Shown here: positions 1 through 5,062 of the stretch, piece by piece
Numbering within the stretch: the stretch's first letter is position 1
Layout of the letters: the number at the start of each line of letters is the position of its first letter
NCBI GenBank assembly: GCA_027347545.1
Contig: DAIEQT010000334.1
Coordinates: 1 to 5,168, forward strand
DNA length: 5,168 bases
Reading direction: 5' to 3'
DNA from: Ignavibacteria bacterium
GTDB lineage: Bacteria > Bacteroidota > Ignavibacteria > Ignavibacteriales > Melioribacteraceae
The notes under the pieces: model-generated
Seen by the model: only the letters and a program-made list of their open reading frames with translations
The model's database searches: none
What the model was told of the DNA's origin: nothing
Program-made: the position numbers and the translations under genes

Positions 1-193
1 ATAACGCTATTGTTTTGAGCATGTCATTGCAACCATACACCGTTTTATCAACATCGTTAGTGTTAATTTCTTTCGATAATTCTTGAATTCTTCCCAATAG
101 TTTTTTCAGATCTTCAATAGACTCATTAAATACTTTTTTTCTGATATCAGACATTTCTTTTCCCAATACTTCTAACCTTTTGATCTGGTCCAT
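1..193 (-). CDS. Partial small helical protein (N-terminal 64 codons, runs off left edge)
   Basis: An open frame starts at ATG 193-191 and continues without a stop to the window edge, so only the N-terminus is seen. The start is well supported by AAGGAG seven bases upstream. The product begins MDQIKRLEVLGKEMSDIRKK and continues as a charged, Lys/Glu-rich sequence. Leu, Ile, Val and Met are spaced at three to four residues over about positions 4-44, as expected for a long amphipathic helix or coiled coil. Thr/Asn-Asp residues around 45-50 probably break it, and a second helix follows. No signal peptide or membrane segment is visible. It is the last gene seen of the small-gene cluster, 71 bases after the stop of the preceding gene, with a stem-loop in that gap. 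I do not recognise a family, so the function is unknown. Confidence 0.75.
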   Translation of the reverse strand, partial: MDQIKRLEVLGKEMSDIRKKVFNESIEDLKKLLGRIQELSKEINTNDVDKTVYGCNDMLKTIAL

Positions 194-240
194 TGCTTTT
201 CTCCTTCGTAATGGTTGAATGATGAATATGAATTTTATTT

Positions 241-261
241 AAGCCGGGTTTACCCCGGCTT
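241..261 (-). other. Perfect 8-bp stem-loop between two small genes
   Basis: AAGCCGGG and CCCGGCTT form a perfect GC-rich 8-bp stem around a 5-base loop. The stem begins three bases after the TAA of the 99-aa gene on the minus strand. The bases that follow it on that strand are AAATAAAATTC, so there is no U-tract and it is not a standard intrinsic terminator in either direction. It may be a transcript-stabilising or RNase-processing hairpin, or a weak attenuator separating the last gene from the cluster. The sequence shows the structure; the role is inferred. Confidence 0.6.
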
Positions 262-264
262 CGT

Positions 265-564
265 TTAATAATTGCTTGGAATCTTTCCGCTTAAATCATC
301 AACGCGGGCTTGCTTCGTTCGTGTCTGGTTACCAAGCATCTCAAAAGCTTTTTTAAAGCTTCGCTCGGCTTCTTGCAGCGTTGAAATTAATCCCTTTATT
401 GGCGCCTCATTCTTCAGCCGCGCGGTGCCTTCAATTAATTTGTAAATGTAGTCAATCCTTACCGTGATCTCGGGAAAGAAGTCTGCACAACGCATTAGAT
501 GGCTAACATCTGTGGTCAACTCTTCGCGCTCGGTTTGCATTTTTATGATTTCTGGATTATTCAT
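265..564 (-). CDS. Hypothetical 99-aa helical protein
   Basis: The start is ATG 564-562 with AAGGGAG seven bases upstream. It overlaps the end of the preceding 88-codon gene by 8 bases, which suggests translational coupling. The protein has a hydrophilic, Glu/Lys/Arg-rich composition. Predicted helices cover about residues 5-27, 33-52 and 55-78, with possible turns near Phe29-Pro31 and Pro55. The C-terminal 25 residues are polar and probably flexible. There is one cysteine (Cys26) and no CxxC metal site, signal peptide or membrane segment. I cannot assign a family. By position it belongs to the run of small genes downstream of the helicase, where phages often carry host-takeover or accessory replication proteins, but nothing in the protein itself proves such a role. 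Confidence 0.82.
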   Translation of the reverse strand: MNNPEIIKMQTEREELTTDVSHLMRCADFFPEITVRIDYIYKLIEGTARLKNEAPIKGLISTLQEAERSFKKAFEMLGNQTRTKQARVDDLSGKIPSNY

Positions 565-823
565 TGGCCGTCTCCCTTGCGATGTCTACCATTTTGCGAT
601 ACCCATAGTGCAACTGTTCGATTAATTTCTTGAGTGCCGCGAGATCTGTCGATAAATCTGCAAATCCATCTTTTATTTTTGAAATGAGTTGAGCCATTTC
701 AGTATCAACCATTTTTCCGGATGGTGTAAGCTTCTCAACCATTTCTTGTTTTTCCGCCAAGCGGCCGAGATCTTCCTCTAAAGATTTAAGCAAAGGTAGC
801 ATTTCTTCTTTTGGTTTTTGCAT
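557..823 (-). CDS. Hypothetical 88-aa helical hairpin protein
   Basis: The start is ATG 823-821, seven bases after the preceding gene's stop. The ribosome-binding site is weak (GAGA about six bases upstream), so translation may depend on reinitiation from the gene before. An internal ATG at codon 8 has no better site. The predicted fold is two long amphipathic helices, about residues 5-32 and 38-78, joined by a Thr-Pro-Ser-Gly turn at 33-36. Leu/Ile spacing in both arms suits an antiparallel coiled coil. The second helix ends in a KLIEQLHYGY segment that loosely resembles the end of the 67-aa neighbour (KLIRYYETF). This may be distant paralogy or simply shared helical composition. There is no recognised family and no cysteine, membrane segment or signal peptide. 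The function is unknown. Confidence 0.8.
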   Translation of the reverse strand: MQKPKEEMLPLLKSLEEDLGRLAEKQEMVEKLTPSGKMVDTEMAQLISKIKDGFADLSTDLAALKKLIEQLHYGYRKMVDIARETANE

Positions 824-830
824 GTTGGTC

Positions 831-1034
831 TCAGCTTTTAAAGGTTTCGTAATAGCGGATTAATTTTTCAACCGCGCGGTTCAAATCCGTAATTGCGTCC
901 ATCGATTTTTCAATCTTTAGGCGTTCCTCTGCAATAGTGCCGATTTGAACTGATTTCGCGGTTTTGTAAGAGTCCAGTAGATCGCTTTGGATCGCTTTCA
1001 GACTAGCAATTTTGGTTTGTGCTGTAAGATACAT
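831..1034 (-). CDS. Hypothetical 67-aa helical protein
   Basis: The start at ATG 1034-1032 is strongly supported by AAGGAG eight bases upstream, inside a 27-base gap after the preceding gene. The product is short and soluble-looking, with two predicted helices, about residues 5-27 and 33-65, and a Gly-Thr break near 32-33. The second helix is rich in charged residues with hydrophobic positions spaced for a coiled coil, and it ends in an aromatic cluster (Arg-Tyr-Tyr-Glu-Thr-Phe). There are no cysteines. The gene is followed after seven bases by the 88-aa gene. I do not recognise a family. The good ribosome-binding site and tight packing argue that it is a real gene despite its size. Confidence 0.82.
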   Translation of the reverse strand: MYLTAQTKIASLKAIQSDLLDSYKTAKSVQIGTIAEERLKIEKSMDAITDLNRAVEKLIRYYETFKS

Positions 1035-1061
1035 TTCGTGTTTCTCCTTTTTTGTTTGTAG

Positions 1062-1415
1062 TTAATTATAACTCGGTGTAATTATTCGTTGAACTTTTTC
1101 TAAAAACATTTCCTGAGCCGTTTCTAAGAACTCAAGGCTCTTCGAATCCAAATCCTTCTTGTATTGTGTAAGTGCCGTAATCATTTCGCTAACACGCTTC
1201 AGCCATATCAGCAACTCATCTTCCCGAGATTGTGTAGAATTGCAGATGTCCCGCATATTTTGGAAGTGTGTCGCAAGCATCTTCTCAATACAACAAGTGA
1301 ACTCATCCAATACGTTTTGGGCTGTAGGTGCAAGTTTTTTATTCAAAACTGCTTCAGATGCGTTTCCTAATTCACGCTGCACTACTTGTTTAGCTTCTTC
1401 TTCAACCGATATCAT
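1062..1415 (-). CDS. Hypothetical 117-aa acidic helical protein
   Basis: The start is ATG 1415-1413 with only a weak AGAGAA site about six bases upstream. It lies just downstream of an 8-bp tandem repeat that creates overlapping stop/start codons, so its translation may be coupled to termination of the 87-aa gene. The protein is almost entirely predicted helix: about residues 3-22, 31-58, 63-88 and 91-111. It has adjacent cysteines at 41-42, another at 58, and a single Trp at 71. The cysteine spacing does not match a zinc-ribbon pattern. There is no signal peptide or membrane segment. The end, Ile-Ile-Thr-Pro-Ser-Tyr-Asn, is non-helical. A plus-strand open frame overlapping this gene has no ribosome-binding site and is treated as a shadow. 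Family and function are unknown. Confidence 0.82.
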   Translation of the reverse strand: MISVEEEAKQVVQRELGNASEAVLNKKLAPTAQNVLDEFTCCIEKMLATHFQNMRDICNSTQSREDELLIWLKRVSEMITALTQYKKDLDSKSLEFLETAQEMFLEKVQRIITPSYN

Positions 1416-1432
1416 AAACTATTCTCTATTTT

Positions 1433-1456
1433 ATTACAACATTACAACATTACAAC
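1433..1456 (-). repeat. Three perfect 8-bp tandem repeats forming a stop/start chain
   Basis: The plus strand has ATTACAAC three times head to tail, read as GTTGTAAT on the coding strand. The stop codon of the 87-aa gene lies in the last plus-strand copy. Because the period is 8 (three codons minus one base), each unit regenerates ATG-TTG-TAA with the next ATG overlapping the stop as TAATG. Two Met-Leu mini-ORFs therefore follow the gene's own ...Met-Leu-stop, shifting frame each time, before the start of the 117-aa gene 18 bases past the repeat. Copy-number change by slippage is possible. Any role in reinitiation is inference. Confidence 0.85.
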
Positions 1457-1713
1457 ATCACCGTGCGGCTGCCGTTCTTAAATCCAATGGTTTTCAATCT
1501 AGCGCGGCTTTTGATAAGCGATTTTTGTTTTGCCCGTTCCTCAATTTTCCGTAATAAATTAATCTGTTGGAATTTCAACCCGGCAATCTCTTTCTTTAGC
1601 CTTGTTGTAATCCCATAATTAAGCGACTGGGAAATTTGTTCTTCCTTCAGACTGATTTCTTCGGTCAATCCATTAAGTTGTTTTTTCAAAACTTCAAATT
1701 TCACTTTTTTCAT
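1450..1713 (-). CDS. Hypothetical 87-aa basic coiled-coil protein
   Basis: The start is ATG 1713-1711, 63 bases after the helicase stop, with a modest GAGTGG site upstream. Residues 3-32 and 36-65 are predicted helices in which Leu/Ile/Phe recur at heptad-like spacing, separated by a Tyr-Gly break near 33-34. The whole protein is strongly basic. The last 25 residues, from about Ala61, form a Lys/Arg-rich tail that could contact nucleic acid. The final codons, Val-Met-Leu-stop, are encoded at the edge of the 8-bp tandem repeat. The TATAAAAT stretch in the gap upstream could be part of a weak internal promoter, but I see no matching -35 element. No family is recognised. A small nucleic-acid-binding or scaffold protein is possible but unproven. 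Confidence 0.78.
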   Translation of the reverse strand: MKKVKFEVLKKQLNGLTEEISLKEEQISQSLNYGITTRLKKEIAGLKFQQINLLRKIEERAKQKSLIKSRARLKTIGFKNGSRTVML

Positions 1714-1776
1714 TGTCCACTCTAAAATTTTATAGTCCTTTCAAACGGAAACGGCACTCTGTGGCGTGATCTCCGC

Positions 1777-3198
1777 TTAAATGGGATTATCATCACCCTC
1801 GGTTTCATAATAACTCTTAATTGTGCGCGAGTTCTGCTGAGAAGAATTGCCGTGTTCCGAATAATGTGAAAGATTCTCAAAGAGATGAATTTCTTGCCGG
1901 TAGCGGAGCGGAACAATTCCAGTTCTGCCGTTTCTGCATTTCGAAATAATGATTTCGGCATATTCTTCATTTCTAATTGGACCATCTTCACAAGAATAGT
2001 CTGATAATTTATCTGCGGTGATTCCGTAATAACCGGGCCTATATAAAAACAAAACTGTTTTGCTATCTTGCTCAATACTCCCGGATTCCCTTAGGTCGGC
2101 AAGCTGGGGTTTCTTGTCAAATCTCTTTTCACAATCACGGTTCAGTTGGCTCAAAATAACAATCGGCAGTTTTGTTTCCTTTGCAAACTCACGAAGTGAA
2201 TTCGTCATCTCACCCACAGCAAGATCATAACGGTCTTTCCGGCTGGGTGTGCGGATTAGCGTTAGGTAGTCAACAAAAACAATGTCAATTTTCTGTTTGA
2301 TTAAATATCGTCGTATGGTTGCTTTTATTTTTTCAATTGTCCAAGTTCCATCATCTTCAATGAAATAATTATCATCGTAAATCAGTTTCGCTGCCTCGGT
2401 AATTTTCAAGTTCTCATCGTCATTAATATTTCCACTCTCAATCTTGCGGCTGTCTATTCCCGAATAAGCGGACAAATCTTTCACAAGTAATTGATCTGAC
2501 GTCATCTCAAGGGAAATTATGAGTGGCTTATAACCTCGTTGCACAAGGTTCCTTTTCAGCTGAAGCATGAAACTTGTTTTGCCCATTCCGGGTCTTGACG
2601 CGATTGTCGTTAAATGTGATTTAGGAATGCCAATAATTGCGCTATCAAGTTTCGTAAATCCGGTTTGAATGTAGTCGCTGTCGTTTCCTTCTCGCGTGCG
2701 TTGAATGCTATTTAATAACTCAAAGACTTTCTGTTCATTTGTTCGGTTATCTTTACGATAGCATTCAAATTTATCGAGCAAGACTTTGTCAATCTCCTCA
2801 CGTATTGTTGTTGCAAAACTTAGCCCTGTAATACGCGTTTTGTCTGCTACTTCAATTACTTTTCGGGATTTATTTTCGATGGAATCCTCGATAAGTTTTA
2901 AAATGATATTAAAATCTCTCGTGGCTTCACAAGCTGACGGTCCGGAAATAAAGTGTTTTTTTATATCTTCTCCGACATTCTTTAGAATTAGCTGCGAAAA
3001 TACACCGGGCGCCGTGGGATAACCTTTCTCTATGAAATATTCAATTGCTGTGAAGTAAATTTCTCGGTTTGCACTGTTTATAAAAAGATCGTCGGCATTC
3101 GGATTGAAATCATACACTTTCAGAAAGAAATGTTCATATAAAAACAGCCCGGCAATGATTTGGTTCTCTAAATAATTTCTCTCTTTGTCGTTTAACAT
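1777..3198 (-). CDS. dnaB: DnaB-family replicative DNA helicase (phage type)
   Basis: This is a 473-residue RecA-fold hexameric helicase of the DnaB family, the ATP-driven motor that unwinds DNA 5'-3' at the fork and recruits primase. Its length is almost the same as that of E. coli DnaB (471). Residues about 8-110 match the DnaB N-terminal helical domain (LENQIIAGLFL at 10-20). The C-terminal ATPase domain starts near 175. Visible motifs are Walker A SRPGMGKTS at 201-209 (Lys207, Thr208), the SLEM motif at 229-232 (catalytic Glu231), Walker B VFVDY at 307-311 (Asp310), SQLNR at 350-354, and the signature DLRESGSIEQDS at 368-379. KCRNGRTG at 420-427 includes the probable arginine finger, Arg422. 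All key residues are intact, so it should be active. ATG 3198-3196 has GAGGAA upstream and lies 11 bases after the replisome-organiser gene, which suggests the two work together. No separate DnaC-type loader is visible. Confidence 0.96.
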   Translation of the reverse strand: MLNDKERNYLENQIIAGLFLYEHFFLKVYDFNPNADDLFINSANREIYFTAIEYFIEKGYPTAPGVFSQLILKNVGEDIKKHFISGPSACEATRDFNIILKLIEDSIENKSRKVIEVADKTRITGLSFATTIREEIDKVLLDKFECYRKDNRTNEQKVFELLNSIQRTREGNDSDYIQTGFTKLDSAIIGIPKSHLTTIASRPGMGKTSFMLQLKRNLVQRGYKPLIISLEMTSDQLLVKDLSAYSGIDSRKIESGNINDDENLKITEAAKLIYDDNYFIEDDGTWTIEKIKATIRRYLIKQKIDIVFVDYLTLIRTPSRKDRYDLAVGEMTNSLREFAKETKLPIVILSQLNRDCEKRFDKKPQLADLRESGSIEQDSKTVLFLYRPGYYGITADKLSDYSCEDGPIRNEEYAEIIISKCRNGRTGIVPLRYRQEIHLFENLSHYSEHGNSSQQNSRTIKSYYETEGDDNPI

Positions 3199-3209
3199 AA
3201 GTTCCTCGT

Positions 3210-3950
3210 TTACAAATACTGATGTGCTGCGGGTGTGGTATCACAGCCGTTAGTCTGGTTATTAAATGATTTTGCAAAGGGGATGAAATTACCGTTGGAA
3301 TCGGTGTGTTCGACAAGTGTTCTAATGATCTTCACTCCAGAATTAACAGCATCCTTGTAAAGTCTTAGAGTCTTATCATAACCAAATTGCTTTAACTGTT
3401 TCTCCGTTTCTTCGCGCTCTGGTATTTTTGGAGTCCTACCGAATGACTTGATCCAAATAGTTTGTATTTGGTCTTCCTCTTGTAACGTTTCATGTAACGT
3501 TACAGAAACGCATTCCTCTTTATCTATATCTGTATTCTTAGTTTTAGTATTAGAAGGTAAAAGTTTTTGTTTTTCGCGAAATTTTTGAACTCTATTTTTA
3601 GTTTGTTCCCTGATTTTATCCAAACCTTCAGCGTTCTGATGCTTAACCCAATTTTCAATCGCTATCATACCCTTTTCATTTATCGAAATCATTTCAAAAT
3701 CGCGCAAAGTCTTAAGTGCAAATTCTATTACAGGTAACGGTCGATTGAACAATGTAGCTAGCATGGGTGGAGTGAATGGGACGTTATCATTCAGAAAAAT
3801 ATATCCATTTGCATTTGTCTTACCGGCTTGGCAGAGCAACTTTATCCAAATAACCAATATTCCATCAGCTTCCGGCATGGATTCAATTAAGCGGATCTTA
3901 TCATCAGAGAACATTTCCGTTTTTAGCTTGACCCAACTCACATCCGCCAT
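3210..3950 (-). CDS. Phage replisome organiser (initiator/helicase-recruitment protein)
   Basis: Residues about 5-130 closely match the phage replisome organiser N-terminal domain family (Pfam Phage_rep_org_N), a winged-helix DNA-binding module. Matching stretches are WVKLKTEMFSDDKIRLIESM at 6-25, the IWIKLLCQAGKTNANGYIFL region at 34-53, MLATLFNRPLPVIEFALK at 63-80, and NWVKHQNAEGLDKIREQ at 100-116. A polar linker (about 130-160) leads to a second domain at about 162-215 (SFGRTPKIPEREET...). This is only loosely like DnaD-type C-terminal domains, and the YIxxILxxW-like motif is not seen. Family members bind the phage origin and help load the replicative helicase, which here is encoded next downstream. 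The start ATG 3950-3948 overlaps the upstream stop as TGATG and has an excellent GGAGGTGAT site. The linker-coding DNA carries origin-like repeats. Confidence 0.92.
   Translation of the reverse strand: MADVSWVKLKTEMFSDDKIRLIESMPEADGILVIWIKLLCQAGKTNANGYIFLNDNVPFTPPMLATLFNRPLPVIEFALKTLRDFEMISINEKGMIAIENWVKHQNAEGLDKIREQTKNRVQKFREKQKLLPSNTKTKNTDIDKEECVSVTLHETLQEEDQIQTIWIKSFGRTPKIPEREETEKQLKQFGYDKTLRLYKDAVNSGVKIIRTLVEHTDSNGNFIPFAKSFNNQTNGCDTTPAAHQYL
3474..3600. other. Candidate replication origin inside the replisome-organiser gene
   Basis: TGTAACGTT occurs at 3481-3489 and again at 3493-3501 (12-bp period). The second copy is part of the perfect 12-bp palindrome TGTAACGTTACA at 3493-3504. TTCCTCT flanks both sides at 3474-3480 and 3513-3519. 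Immediately beside it, 3521-3600 has 18 G/C bases out of 80 (22.5%) and contains the palindrome TTTCGCGAAA at 3572-3581. Repeats next to an AT-rich unwinding tract, in the linker-coding part of the initiator gene, is the layout known from the lambda O gene. Only two iterons are seen, fewer than lambda's four, so the origin call is an inference. Confidence 0.45.
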
Positions 3951-4372
3951 CAGATCACCTCCGCAAATAATTCAGTTTGTTTCTCTTGCGGTTCGAATTG
4001 CTTGGTATCATTCATACTGATTAACGAAAGCTTTAGTATGATTTGTTTGTCGATCCGTTCGTTACAGAAGGGAGAGGTTACTCCTAGATTCAGCCATTTC
4101 AGACGCGTTGTTGTTAATACCCGGTCACAATATTTTATTTTGATGATGTCAAAGTCATTGCGTAAAAGAATTTCCTCATTGATTCCCAAACCTCCGGGAT
4201 CATTGTGAAAAAGATGGAAAACATTCTTAGCTGAGCGAGGCACGCTGTAGAATATTTTTTTTGAGTGATCGATTTCACCAGCAATAAAATTATTCTGTTT
4301 TACATAAATGCGTTCAAGTTTTTTCGCTATGAATTCGGTCCAGATCTGTGAATATTGCTTAGGAGTTATCAT
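3950..4372 (-). CDS. Hypothetical 140-aa protein upstream of the replisome organiser
   Basis: I choose ATG 4372-4370 because GGGGAG lies seven bases upstream. A TTG five codons earlier (4387) would put that site inside the gene. The start overlaps the preceding stop as ATGA, and the stop overlaps the next ATG as TGATG, so it is tightly coupled on both sides. The protein starts MITPKQYSQIWTEFIAKKLE, a predicted helix. A mixed alpha/beta core of about residues 25-118 follows, with Arg/Lys-rich strands and conserved-looking stretches (FHNDPGGLGINEEIL near 58-72, RLKWLNLGVTSPFCNERIDKQ near 90-110). The tail is Gln/Glu-rich. Two cysteines are seen and no transmembrane segment. I do not recognise the fold. 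Its place suggests a role in replication, such as a nuclease or loader accessory, but no catalytic motif supports one. Confidence 0.85.
   Translation of the reverse strand: MITPKQYSQIWTEFIAKKLERIYVKQNNFIAGEIDHSKKIFYSVPRSAKNVFHLFHNDPGGLGINEEILLRNDFDIIKIKYCDRVLTTTRLKWLNLGVTSPFCNERIDKQIILKLSLISMNDTKQFEPQEKQTELFAEVI
3954..3962 (-). promoter_or_regulatory. Near-ideal Shine-Dalgarno for the replisome organiser, inside the upstream gene
   Basis: GGAGGTGAT is complementary to the 3' end of 16S rRNA and forms the last codons (Glu-Val-Ile) of the 140-aa gene. GGAGG lies seven bases before the organiser ATG. It is the strongest site in the window and suggests that the organiser is translated efficiently in its own right as well as being coupled. 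Confidence 0.85.
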
Positions 4373-4650
4373 ATATTCGCTCCCCAAATTCCTTTCACTT
4401 TTCGTTGGCGGTAATTACTCATCGCATTCTTTGGCACATAGGTACCAGCAGAATCAGAATTTTGATTTTTAAGAGAGTTGATTTTCTTTTGCAAGATCAG
4501 CCGCCGAATTAAAAGCTTGTTTACAATCGGCAAGTATCTAGCTTTCACTTTTTCATCAGTAACTGTCAATAACTCTGCATTTATCTTGTGATGAGCTTCG
4601 AAGTTCTCTCGAAATTGTTGCTCTAAATTTTGCAAGGTTTTATTCTTCAT
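4369..4650 (-). CDS. Hypothetical 93-aa basic helical protein
   Basis: The start is ATG 4650-4648, 18 bases after the stop of the small ribbon-helix-helix gene. The ribosome-binding site is weak (GAG about six bases upstream), so coupling to that gene is likely. The stop overlaps the next start as ATGA. Residues about 4-30 and 33-63 form two predicted amphipathic helices with coiled-coil spacing. The second, around LLIRRLILQKKINSLK at 46-61, is strongly basic. The last 30 residues are polar and basic (YRQRKVKG) and probably disordered, a common arrangement in small nucleic-acid-binding proteins. There is no cysteine, signal peptide or membrane segment. No family is recognised. Composition and overall plan resemble the 87-aa gene downstream of the helicase, but I see no convincing sequence homology. 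Confidence 0.8.
   Translation of the reverse strand: MKNKTLQNLEQQFRENFEAHHKINAELLTVTDEKVKARYLPIVNKLLIRRLILQKKINSLKNQNSDSAGTYVPKNAMSNYRQRKVKGIWGANI
4380..4385 (-). promoter_or_regulatory. Shine-Dalgarno that fixes the 140-aa gene start
   Basis: GGGGAG lies seven bases before ATG 4372-4370. The in-frame TTG at 4387-4385 overlaps this element and has no site of its own, so the ATG is the likely start and the protein is 140 rather than 145 residues. Confidence 0.75.
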
Positions 4651-4668
4651 CGGTTACTCGCGGGTTTT

Positions 4669-4848
4669 TTATTGTAAACCTTTTGATTCAAGATTTATAA
4701 CCCGGTAGGCAGAGGAACGCATAAAAGCAGCAACACTCATACTTCTTTTTGCCGCCTCTTGCTTAAAGAATTCTAGTTCCTTAGCTTTGCATTTGACATG
4801 AAGACTTTTACTAAAAGATTTTTCAGAAGTATGATTTTTTGTCGCCAT
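4669..4848 (-). CDS. Small ribbon-helix-helix-like DNA-binding regulator (59 aa)
   Basis: This 59-codon gene starts at ATG 4848-4846 with GAAGGA six bases upstream. An in-frame TAA five codons before the ATG rules out a longer protein. After a polar arm (residues 1-12) comes a short predicted beta strand, KSLHVKCK at about 14-21. A helix follows at about 23-36 (ELEFFKQEAAKRS), then a second helix starting with Ser-Val-Ala-Ala-Phe-Met-Arg at 38-44. Strand-helix-helix with a buried pattern of this kind is typical of CopG/Arc/MobC-like ribbon-helix-helix proteins, which dimerise and bind operators through the strand. It is the first gene of the operon and the leader ahead of it has small dyads, so it is probably an autoregulator. 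A plasmid-type relaxosome accessory or an antitoxin is also possible, but no toxin or relaxase is visible. The family call rests on pattern alone. Confidence 0.75.
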   Translation of the reverse strand: MATKNHTSEKSFSKSLHVKCKAKELEFFKQEAAKRSMSVAAFMRSSAYRVINLESKGLQ

Positions 4849-4941
4849 TGTATTTCCTTCTTAATGTCCAGTCCAAATGTAGCCACCCAATTGATCCCCG
4901 ATGGTGTGATTTCTGCAAATTTAATTTCTTAGGTTGCTGCG

Positions 4942-4958
4942 GTAATTCGCCTAATTAC
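4942..4958. repeat. 6-bp inverted repeat, operator-like dyad
   Basis: GTAATT, five bases, then AATTAC forms a perfect dyad about 95 bases upstream of the ribbon-helix-helix gene. The half-site GTAA recurs nearby: GGTAA at 4963-4967, and ATTACC (its complement, GGTAAT) at 5008-5013. This looks like a small cluster of related half-sites, as would suit a dimeric ribbon-helix-helix repressor. Short AT-rich dyads also occur by chance. Confidence 0.4.
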
Positions 4959-5036
4959 ACGTGGTAAGAAGAATAATTATTTTAGTTCATTAAGCTTATG
5001 CGATTGGATTACCTTTCTCGTTATACCCGGATGAAG

Positions 5037-5062
5037 ATATTTCAATTTAATATTTCAATATT
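5037..5062. repeat. 10-bp direct repeat with overlapping AATATT dyad
   Basis: ATATTTCAAT occurs at 5037-5046 and 5050-5059 (13-bp period). The second copy overlaps AATATT-TC-AATATT at 5049-5062, an inverted repeat with a 2-base centre. The position in the AT-rich leader suits a protein-binding site or a curved upstream element. No binding protein can be assigned with certainty. Confidence 0.45.

Noticed and set aside
1159..1554. 131-codon plus-strand open frame
   Set aside because: It is antisense to two supported genes and spans their boundary, begins at TTG with no ribosome-binding site, and gives an irregular Ser/Cys/Phe-rich product. It is a shadow frame.
1722..2075. 117-codon minus-strand open frame
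   Set aside because: It lies mostly inside the 3' end of the helicase gene in another frame, while the helicase frame carries all DnaB motifs to its end.
3745..4020. 91-codon plus-strand open frame
   Set aside because: It is antisense to the well-conserved N-terminal domain of the replisome organiser and to the 140-aa gene, and the product has no recognisable features.
4669..4848. Toxin-antitoxin pair made of the ribbon-helix-helix gene and the following 93-aa gene
   Set aside because: The 93-aa product is a basic coiled-coil-like protein with no RelE, MazF, HicA or PIN features, and the operon continues directly into replication genes.
4881..4888. Bacteroidota-type -7 element (TACATTTG on the minus strand) as the operon promoter
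   Set aside because: The octamer fits the TAnnTTTG consensus, but no TTTG element lies at the expected distance upstream, and the strong Shine-Dalgarno sites in the window do not favour that phylum.
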